DNA of 64,000 bases from Pisolithus tinctorius (taxonomy: Eukaryota > Basidiomycota > Agaricomycetes > Boletales > Pisolithaceae). A program made the translations under genes and the position numbers. Of this stretch, positions 49,878 through 62,514 are shown piece after piece (the first letter of the stretch is position 1; each line of letters begins with the position of its first letter). The notes under the pieces are model-generated. The model was not told where the DNA came from and did not search any database. It worked only from the letters and a program-made list of their open reading frames with translations. Where the stretch lies: NCBI GenBank assembly GCA_024663395.1, contig JANFAH010000033.1:620001-684000 (forward strand), read 5' to 3'.

Positions 49878-51307
49878 ATGAAGGACATGACGAACGCTCG
49901 TTCCAGGTCAACCGAGGCTCCCATGGACTTTCAGTTTACGTCTCGGCCTAGCAGTGGCTCGACGCCAGCCTGGGCCGTGCCTACCAATGGCGACCCAAGC
50001 ACCCCGCGAAAACGTATGTGCTCTATCAGCGATTGTGTTTCAACCTGGGAGAATTCATCCATCGAAGGTCCTTTCCAAGATCTGGGCTCTGCGTCACCCG
50101 CATTCCCTGGATCACCTCTCACGCCAATGTTTGGCGAGAATCGAAATGTGCCATTCATCTTCGAAAGACGTCCACCTCAGACGAATCCTCCGCCGCCATG
50201 GGCCCCACCACCAAATTTCTCGCCTCAAAAAGTATTCCCTCAGCCACAACCTGCTCAGGAGCTTCGTGATGTTGACATGTCGGAGTTGAGCCCTCCGAAG
50301 CCTGATGAAAACGAGAAGGAAAATGGGCGAGCGGTCGCTACCGGTGCTATGAGAAGGGTGTTCAATTCGAGGCGTAAGGCGCGTGCCAAGATGCGTGATC
50401 ATGCAGATGGCTCGAACGATGAAGACAGTGAAGACGACCGGGATAATGCTAGATCCCTGTCCCAAACTACGTCAACTCACTATACCCTCAACATGCCTTC
50501 AGCCTCCGCTTCTCCATCGGATACACCGTATGTCCTGCTTGGGTGAGGATGGGCTGCCATTCCAGGCTTTTGCTGTTCTTGTATCTGATGGTGGCTCTCT
50601 AGCTATTTGCAGTTTTTCTTCAATCTCTCGCTGGTGCTGGTGTTCCTGTACCTGCTGGTGCAATTCATTCTTACGGTCCAGCGTGATGTAGAACACCGCA
50701 TTTCGGAATATTCCATGGGTATGCAACTCCGCGCTGAACAGTCATCAGCCCTGCGTGCTCATAGGAGGCTCGCTCCACAGATATCGTTCAGGAGATTGGC
50801 GTTTGCGCTGCTCAATACAGAAATAATTTCTGCGGAACGAACCAGATCCCTGCCATGGCACAGCAATGCGCTGCCTGGGAAACATGTATGAACCGTGATC
50901 CGACGACGGTGGGTCGCGCTCGCATCGGCGCTGAACTAATTGCCGAAGTCGTAAATGGTTTCGTTGAACCTATCAGCTGGAAAACTCTAGTAAGCGTCTC
51001 ATATGGACCTTTTGTGATAACTATTCTTATCCTTCATGAAACCATTCCACAGGCTTTTACATTAACGTCCTTATCCTTCCTAACGTTGTTCGTTAACTCT
51101 TTATTGTCCCTTTACCGGTCACGTCATAACCCAACTTCGCCCCCACCGCCCGCATCCTTGGCCGTCCCACCTGGTTTTCATCATGCTTATCTCCCTTTGG
51201 GTAACGCTCATTTCGCGGGATCTCAGAAGACCAAAGATGACGAATCGTCAGAAGATGCACCTCGCAGAAGGCGGCTGGAAGGCGGGCAGGCCGTTAAAGT
51301 GAAGTGA
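49878..51307 (+). CDS. Brr6/Brl1-type nuclear envelope protein
   Basis: Integral nuclear-envelope protein needed for nuclear pore assembly and lipid balance. The disordered N-terminus (MDFQFTSRPSSGSTPAW, AWAVPTNGDPSTPRKR) is followed by Pro-rich sequence and a basic stretch (RRVFNSRRKARAKMRD). The conserved domain has transmembrane helix LQFFFNLSLVLVFLYLLVQF, the disulfide region ICAAQYRNNFCGTNQIPAM-type with Cys at four positions (CAAQ, FCG, QCAA, TCMN), and a second helix AFTLTSLSFLTLFVNSLLSL. It ends with the cytosolic/nucleoplasmic tail GGQAVKVK. Introns near 50013-50083 and 50544-50607, and others in the domain. The start could also be 49923. Brr6 or Brl1 cannot be told apart here. Confidence 0.85.
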
Positions 51308-54300
51308 CTGATATAAATTCCGATCAAAATCGACAACGTACTCTAGTACTTACATACAACAGCGTCATGCCAGGAACTACAGCACCATACCGTACTTATA
51401 GGTTTCTTTGCATTCTTCTAACCGTCGGATGAATTACTTGCGGTAATCCATCATTTTCCCGGCATTCGGTATGCACATTGACAAGCGGGTTAAATATATA
51501 CCCCTTTCTCTCTTCCGCCCTCCCTCCGTTTGCTAAAGCAACAGACCGTATAATTAATACAGAAACGACGTTGGTCAGCCAACGAGGACAGGCGTTAGCC
51601 TTGTTTTAGCATAGTGATGACGTATCTGAGTTCATGTAACGCAAAATCGTCACCATGCCTATAGTCGTATTTCGACGCCCCCGTGCAACGCGGTGTGAGA
51701 TGCATTTTGGGTTAGCAGGAGAGTGGGGTGTGATAGGGGCGTGCATCATCCGCCATATAAATCCATTACTCAGATCGTAATGGGATCCAATCTGCCGCAA
51801 CTTGCCACTGGTCGGATCCACTCAGGACTTGTCAAATTTGCGCCACATTTGTTATTGCGAGAGGGTGGGCAAGTTTACCCTAAAACCTCCTTTTACACTA
51901 TTCTCTTGCAAGAACAGGTGCCATCGACTTCTCTAGCTTATGATCTCCACGGTACCACTATCGGAAGCCTCGAAATGCCGAGGCAACCTGATCAGGACAT
52001 GCAGATGCCGCCTAAACGATGACCTGGCAGGTATAAAAGACATTTGATCAGTGCGGTGGTACCCCAGTGATCCTGCCACGGAACATGGAGGGAAGCCGTA
52101 GCATTAATTGTATCGCCCACTGCCTATTTGACGTTACCAGTTGGAAACGAACGCTTGGTGGGGACCTCGGATCACCGGTGCGACACGCAGCCCTCCAAGG
52201 AAGAAAAGGTATCGTCACGTAATGAATCACTTGCACCCAGATGTGCGCAGCCCACGTTTGAGTGTACTGCTATTAACCCCGTAGCCTTTGTTCGTAACCT
52301 ACCTTCCTACTAGGGGAGAGCGGAGAAGGATCCAAAATTAATCGCCGCTGGCCGGTAACAGCCACCAGAGTAGCTGATCACCGGAGTGGGTGTCCGGTCC
52401 ACAACTTTGGGGCCACGCCAGAAGCTCCAGGCGTTACGTCGTTCTGGTTGAAGGCAATACTGATCTTCCACGATTGGAATAGTATACTCACGAGTAAGTA
52501 TTTACGTGGACCCTTGGACCGTCGTTGCCCGTGGCGGAGGCACCGAACTTGACCTTAAGTTGATTGTGGCGTACCTTGCCCACACACGTAGTCTCTGATA
52601 GTATATATATGATAGGGTCATTTCCAGGTCTTGCCTGGCTGCCCTGGTGTGGCAACTCACTCTGCGTGCTGTGTCATGAGTTGCCGATACGTATTGCGTA
52701 CAAGTGATCATCCAGCGCACGTCATCGCATGCACCGTACTAGTCAGGTTCGTGCATGGGAGTGTCCGTTTTACGACAACGGCATCGGTGCGGTACTCCCC
52801 GTGACCCACGCTGTTGCTAAAATGGCACGGAGATGGGGGTGTAAGGTGCTATTGTAGCCAGTTCAAATCAAAGATGTCGGCATTCTACCCTTTGAGTTTC
52901 GGCCGGACTCATTTCTAGAATGGGCTTTGGATTGGCTGACCTCCCCTTGGGTCTAGCCTCTCGCTTCTGGGGGACGCCAACGCAACGGTAGTAGCGCACC
53001 ACCCCGATTAATTATCACTGATGCCGCGATCGAGCGGTGCATGGATCGGAGCATGATTGAGTCCACGGTAATAAGCACCAACGACAAGCATGTGGTTGAC
53101 AGTGATTTGGGAGTATCATTTTCATCGCCAGGCTGTCGTTCCTGATGTGACATTGACAGCTAACCCAGGGGGAGCTTGTCAGACTTCCACCGAGTTTATT
53201 TTGAAGGCTGAGTCTGGCTGACTGACAGGTCAGAAAATGAATGAGGGTCGGCAACTTACGGACGTGTATCTCTAACTGTCGTGCAGAGGGTGCTCCCCCT
53301 GCCTGCCAGTCAATTATTGACTGTCACTGCTGTGAACGTGCTGTCCATGCATGGCTTTTGTCGTAATCAGTGAGGATCAGTGCCACTGGATAGGTGCCAA
53401 TTAGCCTCTTGAGGGGTTGACGTCCACGCGTTCAACAAGATGGATGTTGATAAGTTTCACAATCACGTGTTGCAGCCCTTAGGACGCAAGGCACGGCACA
53501 GTTGCGGAGAAAACAGTATGACGAGTACCCTCGGTACGTATACGTTGGAGCATAGCACAGCTGACTCTGCAGTCGCCGAGCGGATATGTGCGTGCGACTC
53601 TACAGGATTCTGCCTTGCCGTGTACTATGGGCGTCGGGGAATATTCGGGGATATACTCTTATTCCTCGCCGGGGTTGGGATTGACCAGGTGCCCGGACAG
53701 GGTCCAGTATACATAGGGCCATGCTTGGCGCACACCCAAGGGTCGTCCGCGGCAAAAAAATACGCTAAATGGTATGCCAAATAACCGTGTCAAATGGATT
53801 ATGATATTGAAGTGATTGTCTAATGACGTTTACTCCAGGTAACCCTGAGAACGTAGGCGACGTGCGTATGTACCAGGGCATGCACTCCGTCAGACATAAA
53901 AAGTATACCCGGCATCACCGCATGTGGCTCCAAGAAGTGAACATTTGTTGCGAACCAGGTGCCGCCAACCATGTCCGATAGCAGAATTCAGTTGCCAACC
54001 TCTCACGCAATCAGGGACTGCGTACCACTGTGACTGCGGAGCAACAGGAACTAAAGCAAGGTCGGATTAGGGTGTGAGAGGGAAAACGATCAACACTCCC
54101 AAGGACGCAACCCGCCCGCATTTAGTTCTTTAACAATTGGGCATCAAGCCACATCTCCAACCGCAATCTATACCTGCATTTGAATTTGAGCAGACTCATC
54201 TCTTCCTTGACTCCATCGGCGCCGAACTCGTCCCCGCGTTTTCACTGCAGTTCAACCTCGGGTGTTGTCGCACTGCACTGCACCCAGTGCACATCAGGGT

Positions 54301-55232
54301 TCCGTTAGATCGGAAGGAAGAACACATGGGTGGGAGCCGTGTGCCAAGTTAGGGATGGAGTAAAGCAGAACAGCACGGTTATACTTAGGTGTCTGTAAAC
54401 GGAAGTAATTCCGCAGATTTGGCGTTTCCAGCCCGCGGCGACACTGGTCATACACTCTAGTGGCTTCCACGGTCTATCTCGTGTAGCCTTGTAGAGCCAT
54501 CTTCTCATCGCTTTGGGATGGGTCGGATCCGGAAACGGCGAAAGCTTCCGGTTTCACCACTTCGATCGACCTGTTCACTGGCGCCAGAGTGATTGAACGG
54601 GGCGCAACCTCGGCGGCGGTATATAATTCCCTTCCGAGACCAAATCTGGGTGACGCAGCTGCTGTGGGGAACAATGTAGCCATCAACAGGGGTGACCTGT
54701 GACCGTGCTTTTATGGGCGGCTATCCTGTGATTCATATAACATAGCTTGTCTGGATGGAGCATAAAAGCCACAGTGGGACTAGTGGGCCGGCTTTGCCCC
54801 GTTCTTTCGTGCCCAGTACGTGCCGAAGCTTAAGTCCCTGAATACCGGTATACGAACGTGGGCATTGAACGAGAACTGCGCCACATGATGTACGATGGTG
54901 ATGGAAAGGCTGATGGTGGCATGCTGATTATGCTAGACTGACACGAGTTCAACTGACGAAATGGGCGTCTGGAAAACAGTTAAAACATGTTGGTGCTGGT
55001 AAGCAGGGCAAAATGGAAGTGATGAAATTTGATGGATATGGACACACAACAAAGTGATGCAGGGTCAAGCGTTTGATAACATCTAGAATTAAATGCTCCC
55101 ACCAAGATGACCACCCCATCACTGAAGTTAGATTTACCGGAAGAGAAATATGGAGATATCACGATGGCACGTGTGATCTAGGATGAAGATGTGCAAGCAG
55201 AGCTCCAGGAGAGTCCTACCACGGAGTCGGTG
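51308..55232. other. Gene-poor interval with two small doubtful frames
   Basis: Nothing here is firmly a gene. The frame 53440-53784 (+, 114 codons, KFHNHVLQPLGRKARHSCGE...) has balanced composition but no family or splice context. The frame starting with ATG at 54683 (-, 69 codons, MATLFPTAAASPRFGLGREL...) has a TATA-like CATAAAAG about 30 bp upstream and may be a real small gene. No terminal repeats or transposase motifs seen. Confidence 0.35.
54474..54683 (-). CDS. Possible small protein, unrecognised
   Basis: 69 codons from ATG at 54683 to TAG at 54474. The composition is normal (Val, Glu, Ser, Arg balanced) with no signal peptide, membrane segment or CaaX end. A TATA-like element lies about 30 bp upstream. 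It could be one exon of a spliced gene or chance. Confidence 0.22.
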   Translation of the reverse strand: MATLFPTAAASPRFGLGRELYTAAEVAPRSITLAPVNRSIEVVKPEAFAVSGSDPSQSDEKMALQGYTR

Positions 55233-55652
55233 TCATTTTCCTTTCGCCGCTCGCGCAGCAGCTTCCTGTGCGGCCTTGATTTCATCGTTCTTCTGTATAT
55301 CCAAATTCGTGCACGGCCAGTAGGGATCAAAAAAAACGATCAGTCTACCAAGAGTAAAGAGGAATAGATAGAGTCTGGGCATGCCTTTTGCTTGGCCCTC
55401 AGGATCTCTGCGTCACTGTACGGAATGGGGAATGCATTTAAATAGGGTTGATAAGGGCCGTGCGAGGGTGTGCTTACGCCTCCTTACGCTTTGCCAGAGC
55501 CGTGCTACTTTCCTTTGGCTTCGACTTGTTCATGGCGGCCTGCTTCTTGGCTGCCTTCGCTCGATCCATTTCTCTCTGGTTGCCTCCTGAAATTTTTGGC
55601 CAAATCCGTCAATGGATTCAGGAGGGACTATAGACGAAACGTACGGGTCATG
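55233..55652 (-). CDS. SERF / 4F5-family small basic protein
   Basis: Tiny Lys/Ala-rich protein of the SERF (4F5, small EDRK-rich factor) family, known in animals to modify amyloid aggregation. Four exons: 55652-55646 (7 nt, ATGACCC), 55586-55478, 55415-55385, then the last to TGA at 55233. The protein begins MTRGNQREMDRAKAAKKQAA, continues KSKPKESSTALAKRKEA, DAEILRAKQK, KNDEIKAAQEAAARAAKGK. The start MTRGNQRE is typical. The intron after exon 3 has GC as donor (AAAAG|GCATGC), not GT, and ends ATACAG. The exon join gives the family sequence KQKKND exactly, which supports the GC donor. Confidence 0.87.
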
Positions 55653-58172
55653 TTAGACAGTGGGTAATGTTACAACAGCGACTACAGCGATATGGTGGGA
55701 GAAGCCCTTGTGCCAGCCTCATCGTGGAAGACGACACCTTCGAGCGCCCAGGCAGCCAAACATGCGCAAATACGCCTTGTTAAACCATTTTGGAAGGTGT
55801 TCTGGAAGCGCTGAGCCACGCTACTGTATACAGGATGAGTGGAGTAATGATTAAAAGTGTCCGCCCCAACTGAGGAGGGTTGGATCCAGAGAAGCATTCC
55901 AAAGTTAGGATAGGATGTCCTATGGCCTCCGTCGAAGAGTGTTGAATTCGCGAATGCTATCACAGCAAGTTGATGTGGCTGATGTGCTTTGTCCTGTACT
56001 AATCATGTAATAGAAGGGCTGTTACTATAATATGGGCCGTTCAACACGCTATACTCATTGCAGCGATCATCCGAACGTTTCACTTCTTCCCCAGTAAGTC
56101 TCGCCCCTCGTGTAACTACTTACCGCGTCCAGCGCAGGGAAGCCACACCTTCGGAGCTACTTTTCCATTTTCTTTGTTCTCTCTCCTTTCACACATACCT
56201 ATCTAACACGGATCTTCCCATGCCTCCTAAAGCATCCACACATCACCCACGTGTATCATGCTGTGCATCCTGGAATTTTGGAGGACGGGAATGGGTAATA
56301 ATCTGTGTTGTGTGTGTATATGATGACGGGTCGCTGACAGAGACACAACTGGAATGATCTCACACGGATCCTTTGTCGATCAGATAACGACGTCCGATTG
56401 TCAGCACGTCGTGACTGGTGTAACAGCGTTCGGAACGCTTTGCTCCGAAAAGGAGCGCGACGGTCTCTCTTGGGAATCATGATCAATGTGACATGTGTAT
56501 GTTTCTGAAACCTCCTGTACTTGGGAAGTCCTTGTGAAACGCCATCGACGTCGATCGAAAGCAGCGGCGGCAATACTTTGCAGTGCCTGCTCGTACGCCA
56601 AGCGCAGTGTGTCAAGGTAGTACATTTTAGCTCGGATAGGGCGTTTTTGCAAATCGGACGGGATTCAATAGTTTCATACTCATCAAACGGTTTACTTGTC
56701 AACTAGAAGGTCTTTAATTTGCTTGCGATCATCAAGCCTGTCGCTTCTACTGTCAATCTGGGCTTCCGCGTCACTGGGGTTGACAACGTTGAACGTCGAA
56801 CGTTGAGGGAGTGTGATCGATTACACGAGTGTTACAGGCCTAATAATACGATCCTATTACTACTCGTAAGTATCTCAGGGGGCGAGACAAGTGTGCTTCC
56901 ATATGAAATGCTTTAACCGACACCTGTCATCTGTCGGCGACCCCTGTCAAAGCTGTCAGGGAGACTCTAATTTTTTTTTTCCCGCGGAGTTGGGTTTATT
57001 AGCGAAGGTTGTCAGATGGCAGGGGGCCAGGTGATGGATTTAGACCTACAGCTTAGTAGTACTGTGACCGCCGGATGCTGTCAGATGCTGTCATGGTGCG
57101 TTTTTGTTCCTTACGGCTACGGCAGCAAGCTGGAGTCGACTAACTCCGCCATCTTTCGATCCGAGATGGAGGAATGCATTCGAATGAATAGCTGGTGTGT
57201 GTATGTGTGTGTGGGAGTCCAGTTCGCCACCCCGCAAATTCCCCACGTCACGCGGCCGCGGGTGTGTGCGAAGTCACCACACTGGGTGACGCCTAAAATA
57301 TGAGCCACATGGCCGTGTTTCTCCGTTTCCTAAACAAAGAGGTGCGGCTCGGACCGGTGGCCGTAGGGAGAACCCTGACGATCCCTCTCAATCTCCTGCG
57401 CGTCGAATCAGAGAGAGGGGATATATAAAGAGGCTCATTATCTGCGTATATTGCAACTGTGGGCGGTCGCAGCCATTGAATGATGACATGAGGTCGTGAA
57501 TGAGGGTGATCGGGTACCAGGTGCGCGCGCGATGACATCGTTTTAGCTGCGTGTCGGAGCGAGAAAAAAAGAAAATGGAAGCTGGATACATAAATGAACT
57601 CGGAATATGCAATGCGATAGCCTCATCATATCGGGGCTTTTCCAAAAGCGAAATAACGTTCCGCTGTCGCCCCATCTATCCGCTCGATTGATTACTATTA
57701 GGCGGTTGTTGGCAACAGGGACAGGGTGAAGCCTTTTGAACGGAGATCTCCCGGGTAATTGCAATATAAGGTGCCACGATAGTGCGGAGGCCGTCCGCGT
57801 GCTCCGAAGAGTCCGCGCGCGAGAGTGAAAACTGCCAATTAGTACCTGATCACGATACTGACGTAATGGATCCAAGAACGAGAGGGTGAGCCGATGGATT
57901 GGTAACCCGCTATGCTAGATTGTCTGGAGGGTTCATCGCCTCCGAGATCTGAGATCTTCCGTAATAGTCCCGAGGTGGGCTCGGCAACGCACCTTCTGAT
58001 CTCTGATCGTGCGACATCGACTGGGGAGGGGGCTTAGGACAGCTCACACACACATGCACACCCAACAAGGGTCGCTGATGTCCTTGTTTCTCTGACTCCG
58101 CAGTATATATATCTCCATCCGAGAACGCTTGTCAGCTTTCTCTCCCCCCTCTCCTCGCCGTCCCCACCAATC
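55653..58172. other. Intergenic region upstream of CYC8
   Basis: 2.5 kb with no supported gene. It includes the SERF promoter at the left, a cluster of TGTCA motifs at 56926-57095, and a TATA box for CYC8 at the right. Short frames here have no family. It is likely the long promoter of a general corepressor. Confidence 0.45.
58104..58112 (+). promoter_or_regulatory. TATA box of CYC8
   Basis: TATATATAT about 60 bp before the ATG at 58173. The position is compatible with a basidiomycete core promoter, but no transcript start is visible. Confidence 0.5.
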
Positions 58173-61100
58173 ATGTCCCACAGACGACAGCCTGATAGGG
58201 ACGTCGTCCACCCCCATCCTCACGCCCTCGTCACCCACCCGCCGCTGCCCCCCCCGCCCCACCTCAACGGTAACTCCACCGTTCCTCCCTCGACGCCAGG
58301 CAGCATCTCAAATGGCTCCAACCACACCAACACAGCATCGGCCCAACTGGTCTCGCCAACCGTTGTGCCCTCCACTGCCCCCCCTCCCAACGGGGTCCCG
58401 ACCAGCACCATCCACAAGCTGGCCCTCGCCAACGAGCAGACCTGGTTACTAATCGGTACAGGGAAAAGCTTCTTCCTCCGAGATAAGCGGTCGTTTAAGT
58501 TATCTCTTTCTCAGGGCGCGTCGCTGAGCAAATGGGCGATCTGGAACATGCCATCACCGCATACGAAAATGCTCTGCGGCATAACCCGCTCTCCCTTTCT
58601 GGCCTAACTCAGGTGGCGGGAATAGCTCGAATCAAAGAGAATTATCCGAAGGTATGTTTGCCAGTTCGACCTTTTCTCTTTTTCCCCGAGGATCTCTCCA
58701 GATCTCAGATTGACACATGGCTGACATCATCTTGCCCTTTTCAGGCAATTGAGTATTTCCAGCGGGTGCTTCAATTACAGGAAGACAACGGCGAAGTATG
58801 GAGTGCATTGGGTAATCGCTCGCTTGTCACCGTATCAACACCCTGTCTAATGTCCCGATGGGGATCTAGGTCATTGCTACCTCATGCAGGATGACCTCCA
58901 GAAGGCCTACTCCGCATACCAACAAGCTCTTTATCTGCTTCCAAATCCCAAGGTACTGCCGCTCGTCACCTGCCACATCACTACCCTCTCTCACACACTC
59001 ACAGGAGGATCCAAAACTATGGTATGGAATAGGCATTCTGTACGACCGCTACGGTTCTTTGGATCATGCCGAAGAAGCCTTCGCTTCTGTTCTCAAAATG
59101 GACAAAGGTTGGCTCTTCCCCCCTCTGCCCTGGCAATTTGTTATGTACTGATGCAGAACTAGACTTCGACAAGGCAAACGAAATCCTGTTCCGCCTCGGC
59201 ATCATTTACAAGCAACAGGGAAAATACGATGATTCCCTTGGCTGCTTTGACCGCATCCTTCGCAATCCTCCCAGTCCCCTCGCCCATGCCGACATCTGGT
59301 TCCAAATTGGCCACGTTTACGAACAACAAAATGAGGTAAGAGCGCCCTCTCGCATGCCTTGCGTCGTCGACACTCACCTCCCTTCCTCAGTATGCCCGTG
59401 CGAAGGACGCTTACGAGCGTGTAGTTGCTGATAACCCTGTCCATGCAAAGGTTCTCCAGCAGCTCGGCTGGCTCTACCATCAGGAAGGATCGTCTTTTCA
59501 AAACCAGGAACTCGCTATCCAATTCCTGACCAAGAGCCTCGAAGCAGGTTCGTCTATGACGTCGACTGGCTGCGAGCTTCTACTAACTAGTATCCCAGAC
59601 TCTTCGGACGCCCAGAGCTGGTATCTCCTCGGGCGAGCGTATATGGCGGGTCAGAAGTACAACAAAGCATACGAAGCTTATCAGCAGGCTGTCTACCGGG
59701 ACGGCAGGAACCCTACCTTCTGGTGCTCGATCGGCGTCCTTTACTTCCAAATCAACCAGTTCCGCGATGCCCTCGACGCATACTCACGCGCTATCCGAAT
59801 CAACCCGTACATCTCTGAGGTGTGGTTTGACCTAGGAAGCCTGTACGAGAGCTGCAACAACCAGATCTCTGACGCCATCGATGCGTATGCTCGTGCCGCC
59901 GAGCTCGACCCAGGCAATCTTGTTATCTCACAGCGACTGCAGTTGTTGAAGAATGCCCAAGCGACTGGTGGTCAACTGCCCGCTGCCCCCGGTCCACAGG
60001 ACGTCCATCCGAATGCCTATGCCAACCCCTCCACACTTCCGCCAGGCCTGAGTGGCCCTCCGCTCCTTCTTCAATCGACTTCCACCCGCCCCCTACTTAG
60101 GTCCGACTCTAGAGGTCCGGGCAATAACGATAGCCTTCATTTGCCCCCGCCTCCTGTGCCCGTTAGCCGTGCCTCTCCTCCATTTAGGGGTCCCCCCCCT
60201 CCTGTTTCCATCGACGAATCGCGGCATCCCCCCTCTCATACCCCGCTTGCCCCCATGGACGTCGATCGCCCCCATCACCGCGACTTCTCTGGCCCCTCCC
60301 GGGATGGTGTTGGTCGTGGCCCCACTGGTCACCCATGTCTCTTGCTGCACCACCCCGTCCCGCAACAGCAGCTCCCGACAGAAGAGCTGCGGTCTTCCGC
60401 CAACCAGGATCTGGCACAGCACTCGGAGTACTTCAACCGCCCTCTACGTGTCCCTTCGGGATCCGCCTCACCTGCTCCCCATCCTGCTCGCCCGCGCTCT
60501 CCTGTCTCCACCTTCCCGGCTTACCCTCCTCCGAGTCGTCAGCCAATCGGGCCGGCTCAGCCGAGCATTCCGGCTTCCCAGCGTACGCCGCCTTCGTATC
60601 CGCGTGAGCTACGTGCAGCAGATCGCGATATGGCCTGGGATCGCCGCGGTCCTCACCCGGAGCACCATCGTGACTGGGAGGATCGCGACCACCGCGGACG
60701 TTCTGAGTATCCGAGCCACCCTTCGCAGCAACCTTACTACGCCTCCCGCTCCCCAGGACCTCGCCGCGCCCTAAGTCCCATGGAGACGTCGCCTCGCTCT
60801 GCCCATCACTCGCGGCCTCATTGGGACTCGAAGCCCCCCAGTGGCCCGTCCCATCAACCCCTCGGTCCTCCCGAAAGCGGGCACTGGCGCTACGATCCCG
60901 CCAGATTCGACGCGCGCGAACGTCCGGTGGAGCGAGACGTGGAGTCGAGAAGGCACTCAAGTTCGGTTGTCAACTCACCAGAGGCCGTACCTCGCGTTCC
61001 GCTTCATACAAATATTCGCATGTCTGTGTCTCCAGAGCCATCATCAGCCGACTCGAAGAACAGGAGGAAGCAGCCGCAACCGACGAAGGACAAGGATTCG

Positions 61101-62030
61101 GACACGCAAAGTATCGGTGGGTCGATCCCTAGTGATGCCCCGAAGAGGAAGAAGCGTCAACGTCGGGCCAAGGATGACTCTGGCTTACCCGCTAATCTTC
61201 CTGCGTCGTTCAAGGTTCCTTCATTCTCAGCGAAGGATGGACAGGACACGGCAAGTTCGAGCGGTTCTGGTAATCGTTCACTACAGCCGTCTCCGACTAG
61301 TGCCACCCCTCGCCTGCCGTCCCGAGTGGTAGATGAGGATTATGATGAGGGTGTTGCTGATGCGTTAGTTAACTTGTCCCAGACCCGTCCTGCCGAGCAG
61401 TCGGCTTCTGCGCATGACAACTACAATGCGACGATGCACTCGCCGACGCTGTCTAATGCAAGTCGCCACACCGTCAATTCGCCACGCGATGCCGCCCCTC
61501 ATCGTCGATCTACGTCGTCCTCCAACGGTCCTTCACCTGCTTCGTCCGGAGCGTCGTCCCTCAAGCGGCCACTCAGTCCCGCGACGGAGGAAACAGACAG
61601 TAAGCGCACTCGAGTCGAGAGTGTGAAGCGAGGTAGCGGTTCGTCTTCTGGACGACACACCCCTGTTCCATCTCGCTCGTCTCCCTCCTTCCGCATGCCG
61701 CCTGCATCACATTCGCCCGATTCTCATCCACACAACGAGAGTGCGCTTTCTACGTTCCCGAGTCCTCCCAAGATTGCGGTACCTTTCCCTCCCCACCCGC
61801 GACCTATTGGGGCGGCGGTGATGGCCCTGCCACCCATTGCTACGCTCTCATCTTCATCGACGCCCTCGCCAACGGATGACAGGATGGCGGTTGATCGTCG
61901 CTCCATCACGCCTCCATCGAGAGGCAAGCTGTCGGAAGTGATGAACCCCGCTGCTGATTCGCCTGGTGCTCGACCCGTTGCATCTTCACCCCGCGCCCAT
62001 GAGAAGAAAGATTCACCGTCCTCCGCTTGA
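58173..62030 (+). CDS. CYC8: CYC8/SSN6-type general transcriptional corepressor
   Basis: TPR subunit of the Tup1-Cyc8 corepressor, recruited by DNA-binding repressors. After a Pro/Asn-rich head and LALANEQTWLLIG come about ten TPR motifs across short exons: MGDLEHAITAYENALRHNPL, AIEYFQRVLQLQEDNGEVWS, LQKAYSAYQQALYLLPNPK, KLWYGIGILYDRYGSLDHAE, EILFRLGIIYKQQGKYDDSL, DIWFQIGHVYEQQNE, YARAKDAYERVVADNPVHAK, SWYLLGRAYMAGQKYNKAYE, FWCSIGVLYFQINQFRDALD, EVWFDLGSLYESCNNQISDA. A long disordered Pro/Ser/Arg tail follows in the last exon (59590-62030), with a Lys/Arg patch KRKKRQRRAK. Seven or more introns, then one 2.4-kb exon. Confidence 0.92.
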
Positions 62031-62514
62031 GCGTGATAAATATGTCATTATAACATCCTTTGGCTTCGTTCGATATCTAACGTGTTCACGACTTCGCTCA
62101 TGTCCCAAAAGTGTTTTATTCTACAGCTTGGCTTTCTATCTATCCGCATAAGAACGCACTGCATGTATATGTATCTCCATCCATAAGAATTATAGATATC
62201 CACACATTGTTCTCCGTTCCTCCTTGTTCCATCATAGTTCGTTTTATTCATCTGTTAGGATGACCGCACGCGGTCCGGATGCTGCATGCCTGTTCCCACG
62301 CTTGCCAACGGGTCTGATTACAACTACCAGGCTTCTCAGGCTAGTTTCTGACAGCTCGACACTACTTCTCTGAACCGCGACAAACTCAAAGTCAACCGAC
62401 TCGCTGCCGTGCGAAATTGATACGGGTCGCGCTTTCTTCACTAAGCCCTCCAAGGAAATTTGATTGTTCGATGCGCTAGCGGATCGACGAGCACGAATAC
62501 CACCACGGGTCGCA
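62031..62514. other. CYC8 3' flank and promoter of right-edge gene
   Basis: 484 bp without a supported gene. A minus-strand frame of 104 codons (62244-62558) overlaps the next gene's start and lacks any family; I treat it as chance. Confidence 0.4.

Noticed and set aside
60052..60774. 240-codon plus-strand frame in the CYC8 tail
   Set aside because: It overlaps the CYC8 last exon in another frame and reflects Pro/Ser-rich composition.
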